Below, piece by piece: positions 26,840-34,356 of a DNA stretch of 64,000 bases. Below the pieces are notes generated by a model, which did no database searches, was not told the DNA's origin, and worked only from the letters and a program-made list of their open reading frames with translations. The position numbers and the translations under genes are program-made. The number at the start of each line of letters is the position of its first letter. The first letter of the stretch is position 1. The stretch spans positions 3,596,501 through 3,660,500 of the forward strand of contig NZ_CP156084.1 in assembly GCF_040687965.1 (NCBI RefSeq), written 5' to 3'. The stretch comes from Methylocystis echinoides (GTDB lineage: Bacteria > Pseudomonadota > Alphaproteobacteria > Rhizobiales > Beijerinckiaceae).

Positions 26840-28318
26840 CTAGGGCTTTGCCCCGACGTAAACAGGCGTCCCTGTAAGCACCCCCGTGAAGTCGGCCAGC
26901 GCTTCGCTGACGTCAATGCCGCCAGGCTTGATTGTCAATTCGCGGATTGTGTGCTCATGCTTACCGCTTCGCTTCTTGACCATGGACAAGGCTTTGCGGA
27001 TCGCGCCATTCGCCTCAAAATAGCGTAACAGAAAGACGTTGTCGGAAAGGAAGCTGAGGTCGACCGGCGTCGCCATCTCGGGGCCAAGGATGCCGTGCTG
27101 GGTCAGGGTCAGCAGAGTCGCGACTTTGCGCCGGCTTAGATAGGAGATGAGCTCGCGAATGTGCAGAACGACAGTCTGCTCTTCATTCGCCGATTGCAGA
27201 TAGCCATTCAAGGTGTCAATCACCACGAGCTTGACGCCCTCCTCCTCGACCTGCCGCACCACCAGGTCCGCAATTTGGCCGACGCTCAGCTCGGCAGGGT
27301 CGAGATGGGTCAGGCGGACGCGCCCCTGGTCTCTTGCTGCAGCCACATCGAGTCCGAGCCCCTTGCTTCGCGTCAGATGGGTTTCGACGCTCTCGTCAAA
27401 AAGTAGGATGCTGCTGTTCTCCCCGCGCGCCGCCGCCGCCATCGCATAGAGCGTGACGATTGTGGATTTCCCGATTCCGGCGGGGCCGATGACGAGGCTG
27501 CTGGAGTCGTGCGGGAGGCCCCCGCCCGTGAGCGCGTCTAATCCGTTCAGCCCGCTTTGTATCTGCTCAGCGTTCGGAGCGCTCACGTAGCTTTGAGCGA
27601 CGAGGCGGGGATAGACGATGAGCCCACCCGTGATGATGGAAAAGTCGTGCGCGCCGCTGAGGTATTTGCAACCGCGAAGCTTTCGAACCCTCAGCCGCCT
27701 CCGGTCGGCTCCGTAGGAGCTGTCTATTTGTTCGAGTTCGATGATGCCATCGGCGAGGGTTTGGCTTCGTAGGCCCTTGTCCGTCGTTGCAGCCTCGTCC
27801 AGCATGACCGTCGTAATTGAGCGCGCGGCCATGTGGTCACGGATGCGCTTGAGCTGACGGCGGTGGAAGGCGGGCGTCGGGGCCAGAACGCGAAGGCTGG
27901 AAATCGTGTCGAGCACCAGGAGGCTTGGTTTCAATCGCTCAACCTCGGCGAAGAGATGCTGCAGCGTCTCCCCTACCTCCACTTCCGCTTCGGGAAAAAG
28001 AGTGTAGTCAAACGGTTGACCGTCTTCACTCTCCGTCCCTTCGGCCAGATCGGTGACATGGACGCCCTTGAGAGTCCAACCATGGGATTCAACAATCGAT
28101 CTGAGTTGCTCGGGCGTCTCCGCATTCGATGCGAGAAGACAGCTCTCCCCCTCTCTGACAGCTTGACGCAGGAATTGCAGCGCGATTGTGGTTTTGCCGC
28201 TGCCGGGCGGGCCCTCGACGAGGATGAGCGACCCACGGGGAATGCCGCCTTGCAAAACCGCGTCGAGGCCGGGGACGCCGGAGGGGAAGCGGGGAATATC
28301 GACAACGCTTGCTGACAT
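26840..28318 (-). CDS. KaiC-like two-domain ATPase
   Basis: 492 residues with two RecA-like domains. First: Walker A GPPGSGKTT (36-44) and Walker B LLVLDTISS (133-141). Second: Walker A GPAGIGKST (278-286) and Walker B LVVIDTLNG (364-372). Lead-in FPSGVPGLDAVLQGGIPRGS and NGLDALTGGGLP are typical of KaiC/RadA-like proteins. The KaiC CII autophosphorylation Ser-Thr pair is not evident, and no kaiA/kaiB or kinase gene is nearby. Carriage on an integrative element is unusual; possible roles are recombination, replication or signalling. Confidence 0.85.
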   Translation of the reverse strand: MSASVVDIPRFPSGVPGLDAVLQGGIPRGSLILVEGPPGSGKTTIALQFLRQAVREGESCLLASNAETPEQLRSIVESHGWTLKGVHVTDLAEGTESEDGQPFDYTLFPEAEVEVGETLQHLFAEVERLKPSLLVLDTISSLRVLAPTPAFHRRQLKRIRDHMAARSITTVMLDEAATTDKGLRSQTLADGIIELEQIDSSYGADRRRLRVRKLRGCKYLSGAHDFSIITGGLIVYPRLVAQSYVSAPNAEQIQSGLNGLDALTGGGLPHDSSSLVIGPAGIGKSTIVTLYAMAAAARGENSSILLFDESVETHLTRSKGLGLDVAAARDQGRVRLTHLDPAELSVGQIADLVVRQVEEEGVKLVVIDTLNGYLQSANEEQTVVLHIRELISYLSRRKVATLLTLTQHGILGPEMATPVDLSFLSDNVFLLRYFEANGAIRKALSMVKKRSGKHEHTIRELTIKPGGIDVSEALADFTGVLTGTPVYVGAKP

Positions 28319-28329
28319 TACAGATCCCC

Positions 28330-28547
28330 CTAAATCGAGCGTTTTCTGCTGAGGATAAAGCTACGCGGGGCCAACCGTCGACGGAAAGGTCGGGCCGGCG
28401 AAACCAGCGCCGCTCCCCCCAATGAAATAGTTTCTGGCACCAGCTGCGCAAAGTGCTCTCGGAGCGCCCCACGATCTCGGCTGCCGTGCGCAAGCTGATA
28501 GCCTCTCGCCGATTGAAGGGGACGAGAACCTTCGGCATATCGAGCAT
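28330..28547 (-). pseudogene. HTH gene with unclear 3' end (paralogue of 26414-26692)
   Basis: ATG 28547 follows GGAGGGCGTGACC. The first 45 codons read a clear HTH (PFNRREAISLRTAAEIVGRS, then TLRSWCQK). After WCQK the similarity to the 26414 protein is lost, and the open frame would run 230 bp into the KaiC-like gene. Another frame stops at 28330. A frameshift near 28430 would explain this, but the intact form cannot be reconstructed with certainty. Confidence 0.4.
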
Positions 28548-28549
28548 GG

Positions 28550-28978
28550 TCACGCCCTCCCTGCCGTAGGCGCACGGCGCAGGTCGATGACAGTCTCCTT
28601 GCCGGTCGAGAGGTTTCTTATGGTCAGACGGTGAGGCCAACCCTCGACCGGCGCGTTCCACCAAGCGGCGTTCGAGTCGCCAAAATGGCGACTTGCTACA
28701 GAGCAGGTTTTCACAGCCGCGGCCGGTCTGTCCGGATTGTCCGAGTTGTCCGAAGCGTCCGGTTTGTCCGAGGGCTTCACACTGTCCGAACCGGACAAGC
28801 TGTCCGGAGCATGAAGGCTTGTCCGGATGGTGTCCGGTGTCCGGACAAGCGGAACGCCTAGAGAAATATCGGGTTGAACCGTTTTGTCCGGGCCGGACGC
28901 CCCTAAGTGTCCGGACACCGGACAACATAAGCGGGACTGTTGCTCAAGATGTTTTTTGGCCAGATCGCGGAGACTCAT
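28550..28978 (-). CDS. Hypothetical protein with Ser/Pro-Asp repeats encoded by TGTCCGGA array
   Basis: 142 residues. The N-terminus SLRDLAKKHLEQQ overlaps the end of the RepA-like gene by 4 bp. The middle (about 20-85) is low-complexity and ends in tripeptide repeats S/P-D-N/K. The C-terminus WPHRLTIRNLSTGKETVIDL looks folded. The middle coincides with the repeat block at 28729-28924, so the protein may have been shaped by DNA sites inside it. Confidence 0.55.
   Translation of the reverse strand: MSLRDLAKKHLEQQSRLCCPVSGHLGASGPDKTVQPDISLGVPLVRTPDTIRTSLHAPDSLSGSDSVKPSDKPDASDNSDNPDRPAAAVKTCSVASRHFGDSNAAWWNAPVEGWPHRLTIRNLSTGKETVIDLRRAPTAGRA
28729..28924. repeat. Array of TGTCCGRA sites (at least 12 in 196 bp)
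   Basis: TGTCCG occurs on the plus strand at 28729, 28738, 28747, 28765, 28783, 28801, 28820, 28831, 28838, 28885 and 28908. Inverted CCGGACA occurs at 28791 and 28918. Two copies (28838-28847, 28908-28917) are the perfect palindrome TGTCCGGACA. The first part has 9-bp phasing, matching codons; the right part is irregular and includes inverted copies. Iteron-like origin or operator cluster next to the RepA-like gene are both possible. Confidence 0.65.
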
Positions 28979-30018
28979 TCACGCCCCCGTTTCAGCCTGT
29001 CGGACACAGTGGAGCGAGGCACGCCCAGCCGATCCGCAATCTCTCTCACCGTCGCGCCGCTCTCCTTCATCGCCCGCATGGTGTCGGCGCTGTCGTCAAT
29101 GACGATCTCCCCGACGACCCACTTGCCATCGACAAGCCGGGCCTCGAAAGGCGCGGCGGCGTCGCCCCAGAACCCGCGCGCCTTGGCATAATGCACCTCG
29201 AAGCGTGCGCCCTCGCTGGCGTCGTAATCAATTGGCCGCTTGAGAGAGATCACGCTGTCGAGAACGTCTTCCTTGCGGGAGGTTCCGCGCTGGCCACCGC
29301 CCTTGCCAGCATGATGAACCAGGAGGACCGATTTCCCCGCCGCCCGCTGTCTCAGGCACCAAGCCTGCACCGGCCCCCAGGAGTCCGCCTCATTCTCCCG
29401 CAGGGCGCGGCAGACGGTCGAGAGATTGTCGATAATGATTAGATCGGCGTCGGCGATCTCGGCGTCATAGAACCGCTGCGCCGCCGGGTCCGCGAGGTCG
29501 GGCAATCCATCTGGCTGCATGTCGGCCGCAACGAGCCGGAAACCGTCCTCTGGCGCTTCAAAGTCGGCTCCGGCGACGATCGCCGCATAGCGGTCCTTCA
29601 ACGCGCCAGCGGGCATCTCTCCGTCAATATAGATGACACGACACGGGCGCGACGCAGACCAGCGGAGGAACGAACCCCCGCCAGCAGTCGCATGGGCGAT
29701 GTTGAGGCCGGCCCACGTCTTGCCGATGCCGCGCTCGGCGTAGATCATCGCCAAGCCCTTCGACGGCAGCCAGGGGGACAACAGAAAGTCGCGGGCCGGA
29801 AACTCCCGCGTCAGCAATTCTGCGCCGGTCAGCGTCACAAGGCCCTTGTGATACGCAGGAATATATCCAGGCGGCGCTTCAGGTGGCGTGACATGGTAGG
29901 TTTGCTGGCTGGCTCGATGGCTCGGCGTCTGCGCAGAATGCTCGGCGCGCCACTCGACGGCGGCGTCGATCCGCGCTCGCGACGGTGGCCCTGCAAGGGT
30001 GTCGGTGTAAATCGTCAT
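28975..30018 (-). CDS. RepA-like AAA ATPase with C-terminal HTH
   Basis: 347 residues from ATG 30018. RecA/DnaB-type ATPase of the AAA_25 (RSF1010 RepA-like) kind: Walker A AERGIGKT (94-101), DGEMP near 130, Walker B LIIIDNLS near 190 and VHHAGKGGGQRGTSR near 240. An HTH (about 318-345, ATVREIADRLGVPRSTVSDRL) follows. It probably helps replicate the excised element. ATG overlaps the upstream stop (ATGA). Confidence 0.8.
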   Translation of the reverse strand: MTIYTDTLAGPPSRARIDAAVEWRAEHSAQTPSHRASQQTYHVTPPEAPPGYIPAYHKGLVTLTGAELLTREFPARDFLLSPWLPSKGLAMIYAERGIGKTWAGLNIAHATAGGGSFLRWSASRPCRVIYIDGEMPAGALKDRYAAIVAGADFEAPEDGFRLVAADMQPDGLPDLADPAAQRFYDAEIADADLIIIDNLSTVCRALRENEADSWGPVQAWCLRQRAAGKSVLLVHHAGKGGGQRGTSRKEDVLDSVISLKRPIDYDASEGARFEVHYAKARGFWGDAAAPFEARLVDGKWVVGEIVIDDSADTMRAMKESGATVREIADRLGVPRSTVSDRLKRGRE

Positions 30019-30224
30019 TCTTGGTTTCCATGAAGCTCTTTGAAGTTCGAAACGATCTCGCGCCCAACAAGGCGCAATTGCTCGATGTGACACGCGGCGA
30101 GGGCGTCGTTTTCGCGCCAGACAGCTTCCCTGGCGCTGATCGCCAGGGACTCGAAGGTGGCAAGAAGCTCGCCGACGTATTGCCGTAGGAGCGGGGCGTC
30201 GATGGCATGGGGCTTCTCAGTCAT
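30015..30224 (-). CDS. Small hypothetical protein upstream of RepA-like gene
   Basis: 69 residues, helical: TEKPHAIDAPLLRQYVGELL then LAISAREAVWRENDALAACHIEQL. The stop overlaps the RepA-like ATG, and its own ATG overlaps the upstream stop, so it is translationally coupled on both sides. No known family. Confidence 0.6.
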   Translation of the reverse strand: MTEKPHAIDAPLLRQYVGELLATFESLAISAREAVWRENDALAACHIEQLRLVGREIVSNFKELHGNQE

Positions 30225-30382
30225 GAGCGGCCCCCGCTTCCCATCGCCATGAGATAGGCGCGCAGCTCCGGGCCGAAACGGATACGCGTCATTGGCGGCG
30301 GCAGGACACGACGTCTCTTGGAGACGCGTTCGCGTGGGAATGGAATGACGGCGGCGACGCCGGGCGCTTTCCGGTCCGTCAT
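30221..30382 (-). CDS. Small basic hypothetical protein
   Basis: 53 residues, very basic (ERVSKRRRVLPPPMTRIRFG). Starts at ATG 30382 with a 4-bp overlap to the upstream gene and a 4-bp overlap downstream. Could bind DNA; no family recognised. Confidence 0.5.
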   Translation of the reverse strand: MTDRKAPGVAAVIPFPRERVSKRRRVLPPPMTRIRFGPELRAYLMAMGSGGRS

Positions 30383-30585
30383 CGCGCCGGCTCCCCGAAG
30401 TAGACGGAGATGACAGCGCGCGCGGTCTGCGGCGACAGCGGAATGCGGCGCACGAGCCATGCGGCGCGAAAGACTTGGAGTGACTCTGGGGAAGTGTTAT
30501 GCTCAGGACCATTCGCCGCCACAGCGATGTAATCCCGAGCCCGGCCAGCGTCCGCACGCTGAGCCGGCTCTTTTGCTTGCGCCAT
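30379..30585 (-). CDS. Small hypothetical protein after AlpA-like gene
   Basis: 68 residues: AQAKEPAQRADAGRARDYIAV at the start and AAWLVRRIPLSPQTARAVISVYFG at the end. It starts 3 bp after the AlpA-like stop and overlaps the next gene by 4 bp. Function unknown. Confidence 0.5.
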   Translation of the reverse strand: MAQAKEPAQRADAGRARDYIAVAANGPEHNTSPESLQVFRAAWLVRRIPLSPQTARAVISVYFGEPAR

Positions 30586-30588
30586 CCG

Positions 30589-30765
30589 TTATGCCGCCTC
30601 CCCGTTGAGAAGGCGGTCCGCTTCGGCGGCAGGGACAAGCGTGCGCCCGCCGATCTTTACGACGCGGATTTTTCCGAGCTTGACGAGCTTATAAAAAGTC
30701 GCCGGACAGATACCGACGCGCGTGCAAAAGTCTTTGACTCGATACGCAAGCGGCGAATTGTTCAT
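30589..30765 (-). CDS. AlpA-like excisionase/transcription regulator
   Basis: 58 residues from ATG 30765: AYRVKDFCTRVGICPATFYKL HTH followed by the wing LGKIRVVKIGGRTLVPAAEADRLL, as in AlpA/excisionase-family proteins. It heads the unit alpA-like, three tiny genes, RepA-like, repeat gene. In Gram-negative phage satellites AlpA activates the element; the divergent gene at 30853 is the natural partner. Confidence 0.75.
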   Translation of the reverse strand: MNNSPLAYRVKDFCTRVGICPATFYKLVKLGKIRVVKIGGRTLVPAAEADRLLNGEAA

Positions 30766-30852
30766 GTCTTTCTCCAACTCAATGTGAGTTGAAGAAATCC
30801 TATCCGAGGTTGTTTGCTCGCGCCACGGTTTCAGTGTAGAAAGTGAGAAAGC

Positions 30853-31530
30853 GTGCCGGAAGCGTGGGGCATCGAAATGCAAGCCATACAGATCGATTTC
30901 CAGTGGACGCGGTTTACCGTCTATCGCGTGCAGCCAGAGCCACCGCCGCCACCAGATAACCCGAGGGTGCGCAAGACATTGCTGGAGGAACTGGCGGGAT
31001 CAGGATCGATCGGACCGACATTGATCGCACAAGGGCCGTCCATGATTACGCGGCCCATCGACGCCTTTCCCGACTTGTATCTGAAGATCGCCGCCGCTCA
31101 GCCAACCGCCGAGGGACACTCGGAGTTTGCCAAGACCTACGGCCTCCTGACAGACATGAAGCGCGAAAGTCTCTTTACGTTCAAGGATATGGTTGAGCAG
31201 ATGAGACGCCTGGTCCAGCGGGTGCAAGATCGAACGAACTGGCCCGTCCAAGACGGCAGATATCTTGGTTACGAGATCAGTAGAAGCCTTTCTCTACAAT
31301 ACAAGCCGGATATAAAAGCGAACTCAATTACATTGTCTGTTGCGCCACGCAATCTATGGATCGCCGCCGCCGTGCAATGCATCTTTCGCAGCGCATCCGG
31401 CGCGAAAATCAAATCATGTAAGGCCTGCGGCAAACCTTTTGAGGTAGGAGGCTCGTCTGGCGCGAGGTCTCATAGAGAGACGTGCTCAGACAAGTGTCGC
31501 TTTGAGTTCAGCAAACGGAAGCGCAAGTAA
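30853..31530 (+). CDS. Protein with C-terminal zinc ribbon, divergent from AlpA-like gene
   Basis: 225 residues from GTG 30853; ATG 30877 is an alternative. The N-terminal region (about 10-170) has no recognised domain and includes a Pro run EPPPPPDNP. The C-terminus CKACGKPFEVGG ... CSDKCRFEFSKRKR gives four cysteines of a zinc ribbon like the CGNR finger. It is divergent from the AlpA-like operon across an 87-bp gap, the position of a master repressor in satellites; that role is inference. Confidence 0.6.
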   Translation: MPEAWGIEMQAIQIDFQWTRFTVYRVQPEPPPPPDNPRVRKTLLEELAGSGSIGPTLIAQGPSMITRPIDAFPDLYLKIAAAQPTAEGHSEFAKTYGLLTDMKRESLFTFKDMVEQMRRLVQRVQDRTNWPVQDGRYLGYEISRSLSLQYKPDIKANSITLSVAPRNLWIAAAVQCIFRSASGAKIKSCKACGKPFEVGGSSGARSHRETCSDKCRFEFSKRKRK

Positions 31531-31606
31531 GCTGAGTTGTCGATGAGAAACGGCCCGCCATTGGCGAGCCGCTCATTACACGCCGGCTATCACCACTGCT
31601 ATGCGC

Positions 31607-31750
31607 TCAGCGGCGCAAAACGCGCCGCGCAAAACTCATGGCGGCATCTTCGTAATGGGAGGTAACCCGCGCCAGCCAAAGCATCAGCCGCGCGAGCCGG
31701 AGACGCCATAGAAGAGCGATCAGATGGAAAAGAGACGGGCCCGGGGTCAA
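31607..31750 (-). CDS. Small possible membrane-anchored protein
   Basis: 47 residues from TTG 31750: one hydrophobic/basic helix (LFHLIALLWRLRLARLMLWLARV) and a basic tail. AGGAAGG lies upstream, and the TTG overlaps the upstream stop (TTGA). Low confidence because of size and TTG start. Confidence 0.35.
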   Translation of the reverse strand: MTPGPSLFHLIALLWRLRLARLMLWLARVTSHYEDAAMSFARRVLRR

Positions 31751-31959
31751 TTCGCCTTCCTCCGCATCTTGGCCCGGTAGGCGTCTATGATGTCTTGGTT
31801 CCCATTGCGCGCGGCATTGGGCGCAAATATCTCCATGAGCTGCATACTGGCTTCGTTGCAGGCGAGCGCCTTCTCGGCGCACAGTTCGAGGATTCGGCGG
31901 CAATAATGGTGCGCAAGGCGCGCGCGCTCTTCCTTCGGGAGAGAGAAATAGTCAGTCAT
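31747..31959 (-). CDS. Small hypothetical element protein
   Basis: 70 residues from ATG 31959: TDYFSLPKEERARLAHHYCRRIL followed by LCAEKALACNEASMQLMEIF. Predicted helical. Overlaps the upstream gene by 8 bp. Function unknown. Confidence 0.55.
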   Translation of the reverse strand: MTDYFSLPKEERARLAHHYCRRILELCAEKALACNEASMQLMEIFAPNAARNGNQDIIDAYRAKMRRKAN

Positions 31960-32158
31960 TGCCGCGCCTCTCCATAATCCGTTTATCGGCTGAGAAATCG
32001 CGTGGATGCAGCCAGTCAACCAGATCGCACAGGAGGCCGGCGACCGCATTGGCGTCTTCCGGATTTTCGGGCAATTGCTGGGCAATCCGCAAAGCAATTT
32101 GCCTTAGTTCGGCGAACGACTTGGGGGCGTGCGTTTCGGTAATGGTAGCGTCAGACAT
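31952..32158 (-). CDS. Small hypothetical element protein
   Basis: 68 residues from ATG 32158: APKSFAELRQIALRIAQQLPENPEDANAV then LVDWLHPRDFSADKRIMER. Soluble and helical. 24 bp after the Tat-signal gene and overlapping the next start, so in one early operon. Confidence 0.55.
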   Translation of the reverse strand: MSDATITETHAPKSFAELRQIALRIAQQLPENPEDANAVAGLLCDLVDWLHPRDFSADKRIMERRGND

Positions 32159-32182
32159 GGGAAAAGCCTTTCTTCGCAATGG

Positions 32183-32794
32183 TTAAACATCAGCGCTGAC
32201 GAACGAGCGCAGCAGCTGCTCCGCGACTCCCCGCACGGGCAGGCAATCTTGGAGGTCCTCGTCGAGGAGATACGCCGCCTTGCGCCGGGCCTCTTCGAGG
32301 CTGCGCACGGGATAGGCCGCAAGCGCGAGAAGCGCTTCCGTTTCACCGGCGTGCGCGGCCCTCTCCTCTTCATGGGCTCGATCGTCTTCGTCGAAAATTC
32401 GGTCAGCGTTGGCGAGATATTCAAGCTCTCGCGCGTCGAGCTTTTCACGCGCGGCGCGCGCCAAATCGGCATCCCACCATTCAAACTCCATCACGAGCTT
32501 GCGCTCTCTGTTATAATGCGCTCTGAGCACGGCCTTGGCGATATTGCGCGTAAGGGAGGGGTCGTCGAGTTGGTGCCCGAGGCCGGACGGAATCTCGGGA
32601 CGAACAACCGCATCCGCGCGTTTTAAGGCGGCGAGCCATATCCGGCGCGCTTCCTTGTGCGCCTCGATAAGCCGCCCCAGTTCGTCGCTATGTCCGGCAA
32701 GGGACCCTGCGACGGCTGGCAGTGCGACAACTGGCGTTGCGGCAAGGCCGGTAAGCAATGTTCGGCGATTTGGTGTAGAAACTGATTCAGCCAT
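32183..32794 (-). CDS. Hypothetical protein with Tat-like leader
   Basis: 203 residues. N-terminus NRRTLLTGLAATPVVALPAVAG has a twin-arginine leader shape. The remainder is charged and helical (RLIEAHKEARRIWLAALKRAD, YNRERKLVMEFEWWDADLARAAREKL), more like a cytoplasmic or virion protein than an enzyme. First gene after the integrase on the same strand. Confidence 0.6.
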   Translation of the reverse strand: MAESVSTPNRRTLLTGLAATPVVALPAVAGSLAGHSDELGRLIEAHKEARRIWLAALKRADAVVRPEIPSGLGHQLDDPSLTRNIAKAVLRAHYNRERKLVMEFEWWDADLARAAREKLDARELEYLANADRIFDEDDRAHEEERAAHAGETEALLALAAYPVRSLEEARRKAAYLLDEDLQDCLPVRGVAEQLLRSFVSADV

Positions 32795-32867
32795 GATCGA
32801 ACCTCATACATTCGGTTGTGGTTAGGTCGGAGCGCGGCTTGCCACTTCACCGCGCCCCGGCCGCTTA

Positions 32868-34136
32868 TCAGGCGGGAGCCCCGCCCGATCTCTCAAATTT
32901 CAAGACGTTATCGGTAGTTCTTGGCTCGCATTGCGCGGCCCAGGCGTCCATCAGCTGACGGCGCTGCTCTAAAACGTCAGTGCGGCGGTAAGCCCGCTCG
33001 ACGCTGTTGCCGACAATGTGGCCCATCGCCTCCTCGACGACAGCATGAGGGAAGCGCGCGACCTCCTCGCACCACGTCCTGAAAGTCGCTCGGAATCCGT
33101 GCGGCACAATCGGCTTGCCGTCGCTCGCAGGGTCAGTCCATTTGGTCACGCCGCTGTTCATGCGCTTCAGCAGCACCAGCATCGCCATATTGCTCAGAGG
33201 CTTGCCGGTCGCGCTCGGAAACACAAAGCGGGAGGTTCTGATGGCCTCCAGCTCCTTCAATATCGCCAGGGCGCGGGGCGCGAGCGGAATGCGGAACGGC
33301 TCTTTGCGGTGTTTCTTGTCCTTGAGCTTCGACGCCGGAACGGTCCAGAGCCCGGCATCCAGGTCAAACTCCCGCCACTCGGCGTTCAACGCGGAGCCGG
33401 TGCGCACATTCGTCAGGATCAAGAATTCAAGCAGCGTGGAGGCTACCCCATCGCGCTCACGAAGCGCCGTAATGAAGGATGGCATTTGCTCGTAAGGCAG
33501 GGACGGATGGCGACCGCGCGACAACTGCGCGGGAGCGTTAAACCCGAGGGCCTTCAAGTCGTCCCAGCGGGCGGGATTGTCGATGTTAAGGCCATGCTGG
33601 TCGCGAAGTCGGATGCGGGCGCTCTCGAATACGCGTCGGATCGCCGGGTAAAGTTTGCGGGCGACCTCTGGCTTGGAGCGCCAGACGGGCTTTAGCACCG
33701 CCGCAATGTCGCTGGTCGTAATCTCATGCACTGGCCTTGCCAGCAGCGGCCCACAGTAAGCATGGCCAAGATGGCGCTCCCATTGATACGCGACCTTGGC
33801 GTTGCTGGTCCGGGCTTGCGCGTCGGCGATTACTTCCTTGGCTATGTCGGCAAAGGTCGGAATAGGCCGCGCAGCCTTTCGGCCTTCCTCGCGCGCCGTC
33901 AAAGGATCAATCCCCTGCGCGATATTGGTGCGAGCGGAGAGCGCCACCATCCGGGCAGCAGACAACGAGGTCTCAGGATATGGACCTAAGCCCATGTCAC
34001 GCCGCCGCCCGCTCATCTGGTAACGCAGAACCCACTTCCGCCCGCCAGTGGGCGAGACGACAAGATAGAGCCCGTCGCCGTCGGCATGCTTGCCGGGGCC
34101 TACCGTCTTCGCCGTCCTGTCAGTGAGCTTCCCCAT
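32868..34136 (-). CDS. int: Tyrosine site-specific integrase (P4/DUF4102 type)
   Basis: 422 residues from ATG 34136. Arm-binding DUF4102 domain (about 1-90, GPGKHADGDGLYLVVSPTGGRKWVLRY), core-binding domain (about 100-190), catalytic domain to the end: Arg in TNVRTGSALNAEW, HxxR as HGFRATFRTW, GH in EEAMGHIVGN and the Tyr nucleophile in VERAYRRTD. A start 27 bp upstream exists, but those residues are encoded by the GGGACC repeat. The gene lies 145 bp inside attR. Confidence 0.93.
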   Translation of the reverse strand: MGKLTDRTAKTVGPGKHADGDGLYLVVSPTGGRKWVLRYQMSGRRRDMGLGPYPETSLSAARMVALSARTNIAQGIDPLTAREEGRKAARPIPTFADIAKEVIADAQARTSNAKVAYQWERHLGHAYCGPLLARPVHEITTSDIAAVLKPVWRSKPEVARKLYPAIRRVFESARIRLRDQHGLNIDNPARWDDLKALGFNAPAQLSRGRHPSLPYEQMPSFITALRERDGVASTLLEFLILTNVRTGSALNAEWREFDLDAGLWTVPASKLKDKKHRKEPFRIPLAPRALAILKELEAIRTSRFVFPSATGKPLSNMAMLVLLKRMNSGVTKWTDPASDGKPIVPHGFRATFRTWCEEVARFPHAVVEEAMGHIVGNSVERAYRRTDVLEQRRQLMDAWAAQCEPRTTDNVLKFERSGGAPA

Positions 34137-34140
34137 CCAT

Positions 34141-34162
34141 CGGTCCCACGTTCGGTCCCACA
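34141..34162. repeat. Right copy of GGTCCCAC double repeat
   Basis: Matches 20359-20380 in 21 of 22 positions and the same orientation. It lies immediately upstream of the integrase ATG, where integrase binding could also autoregulate int. Confidence 0.5.
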
Positions 34163-34280
34163 AATCGACATGGATTGTGACACACGACTGCGGACAAGGG
34201 AAGACGAGATTGAGCTATCTCCATTGCAAAACCAGCGAATCTCTAGACAGCCGGAAACAGCCTTGGATAATAGTTTGGTG

Positions 34281-34296
34281 CCCTCAACCGGCACCA
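34281..34296 (+). repeat. attR core
   Basis: CCCTCAACCGGCACCA, identical to the tRNA-Thr 3' end at 20289-20304. Flanking bases differ on the left, defining the right boundary of the element. Confidence 0.85.
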
Positions 34297-34356
34297 TAGT
34301 CGTGACAAGCTGGAGCGGAATCGCCGCTCGGGCAAAGCTCGCCACAACAGCCGCGC

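Larger units (their letters stand above)
20305..34296. mobile_element. Integrated satellite-like element at tRNA-Thr (13,992 bp)
   Basis: Bounded by 16-bp direct repeats (20289-20304 and 34281-34296) with a P4-type tyrosine integrase at the right end. Contents from right to left: integrase, small early genes, a divergent zinc-ribbon gene, AlpA-like HTH, RepA-like ATPase, repeat block, KaiC-like ATPase, small-terminase-like protein, internal-virion-like protein, and small membrane proteins. Large terminase, portal, capsid, tail and lysis enzymes are absent. Size and order fit phage-inducible chromosomal islands; a decayed prophage is the alternative. Confidence 0.8.

Noticed and set aside
28729-28924. 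CRISPR-like array
   Set aside because: Repeat is only 8-10 bp with irregular spacing and both orientations; fits DNA-binding sites or coding repeats instead.
34137-34163. Upstream start for the integrase
   Set aside because: The extra residues are encoded by the GGGACC double repeat that recurs at the other end of the island, so they reflect a DNA site rather than protein.
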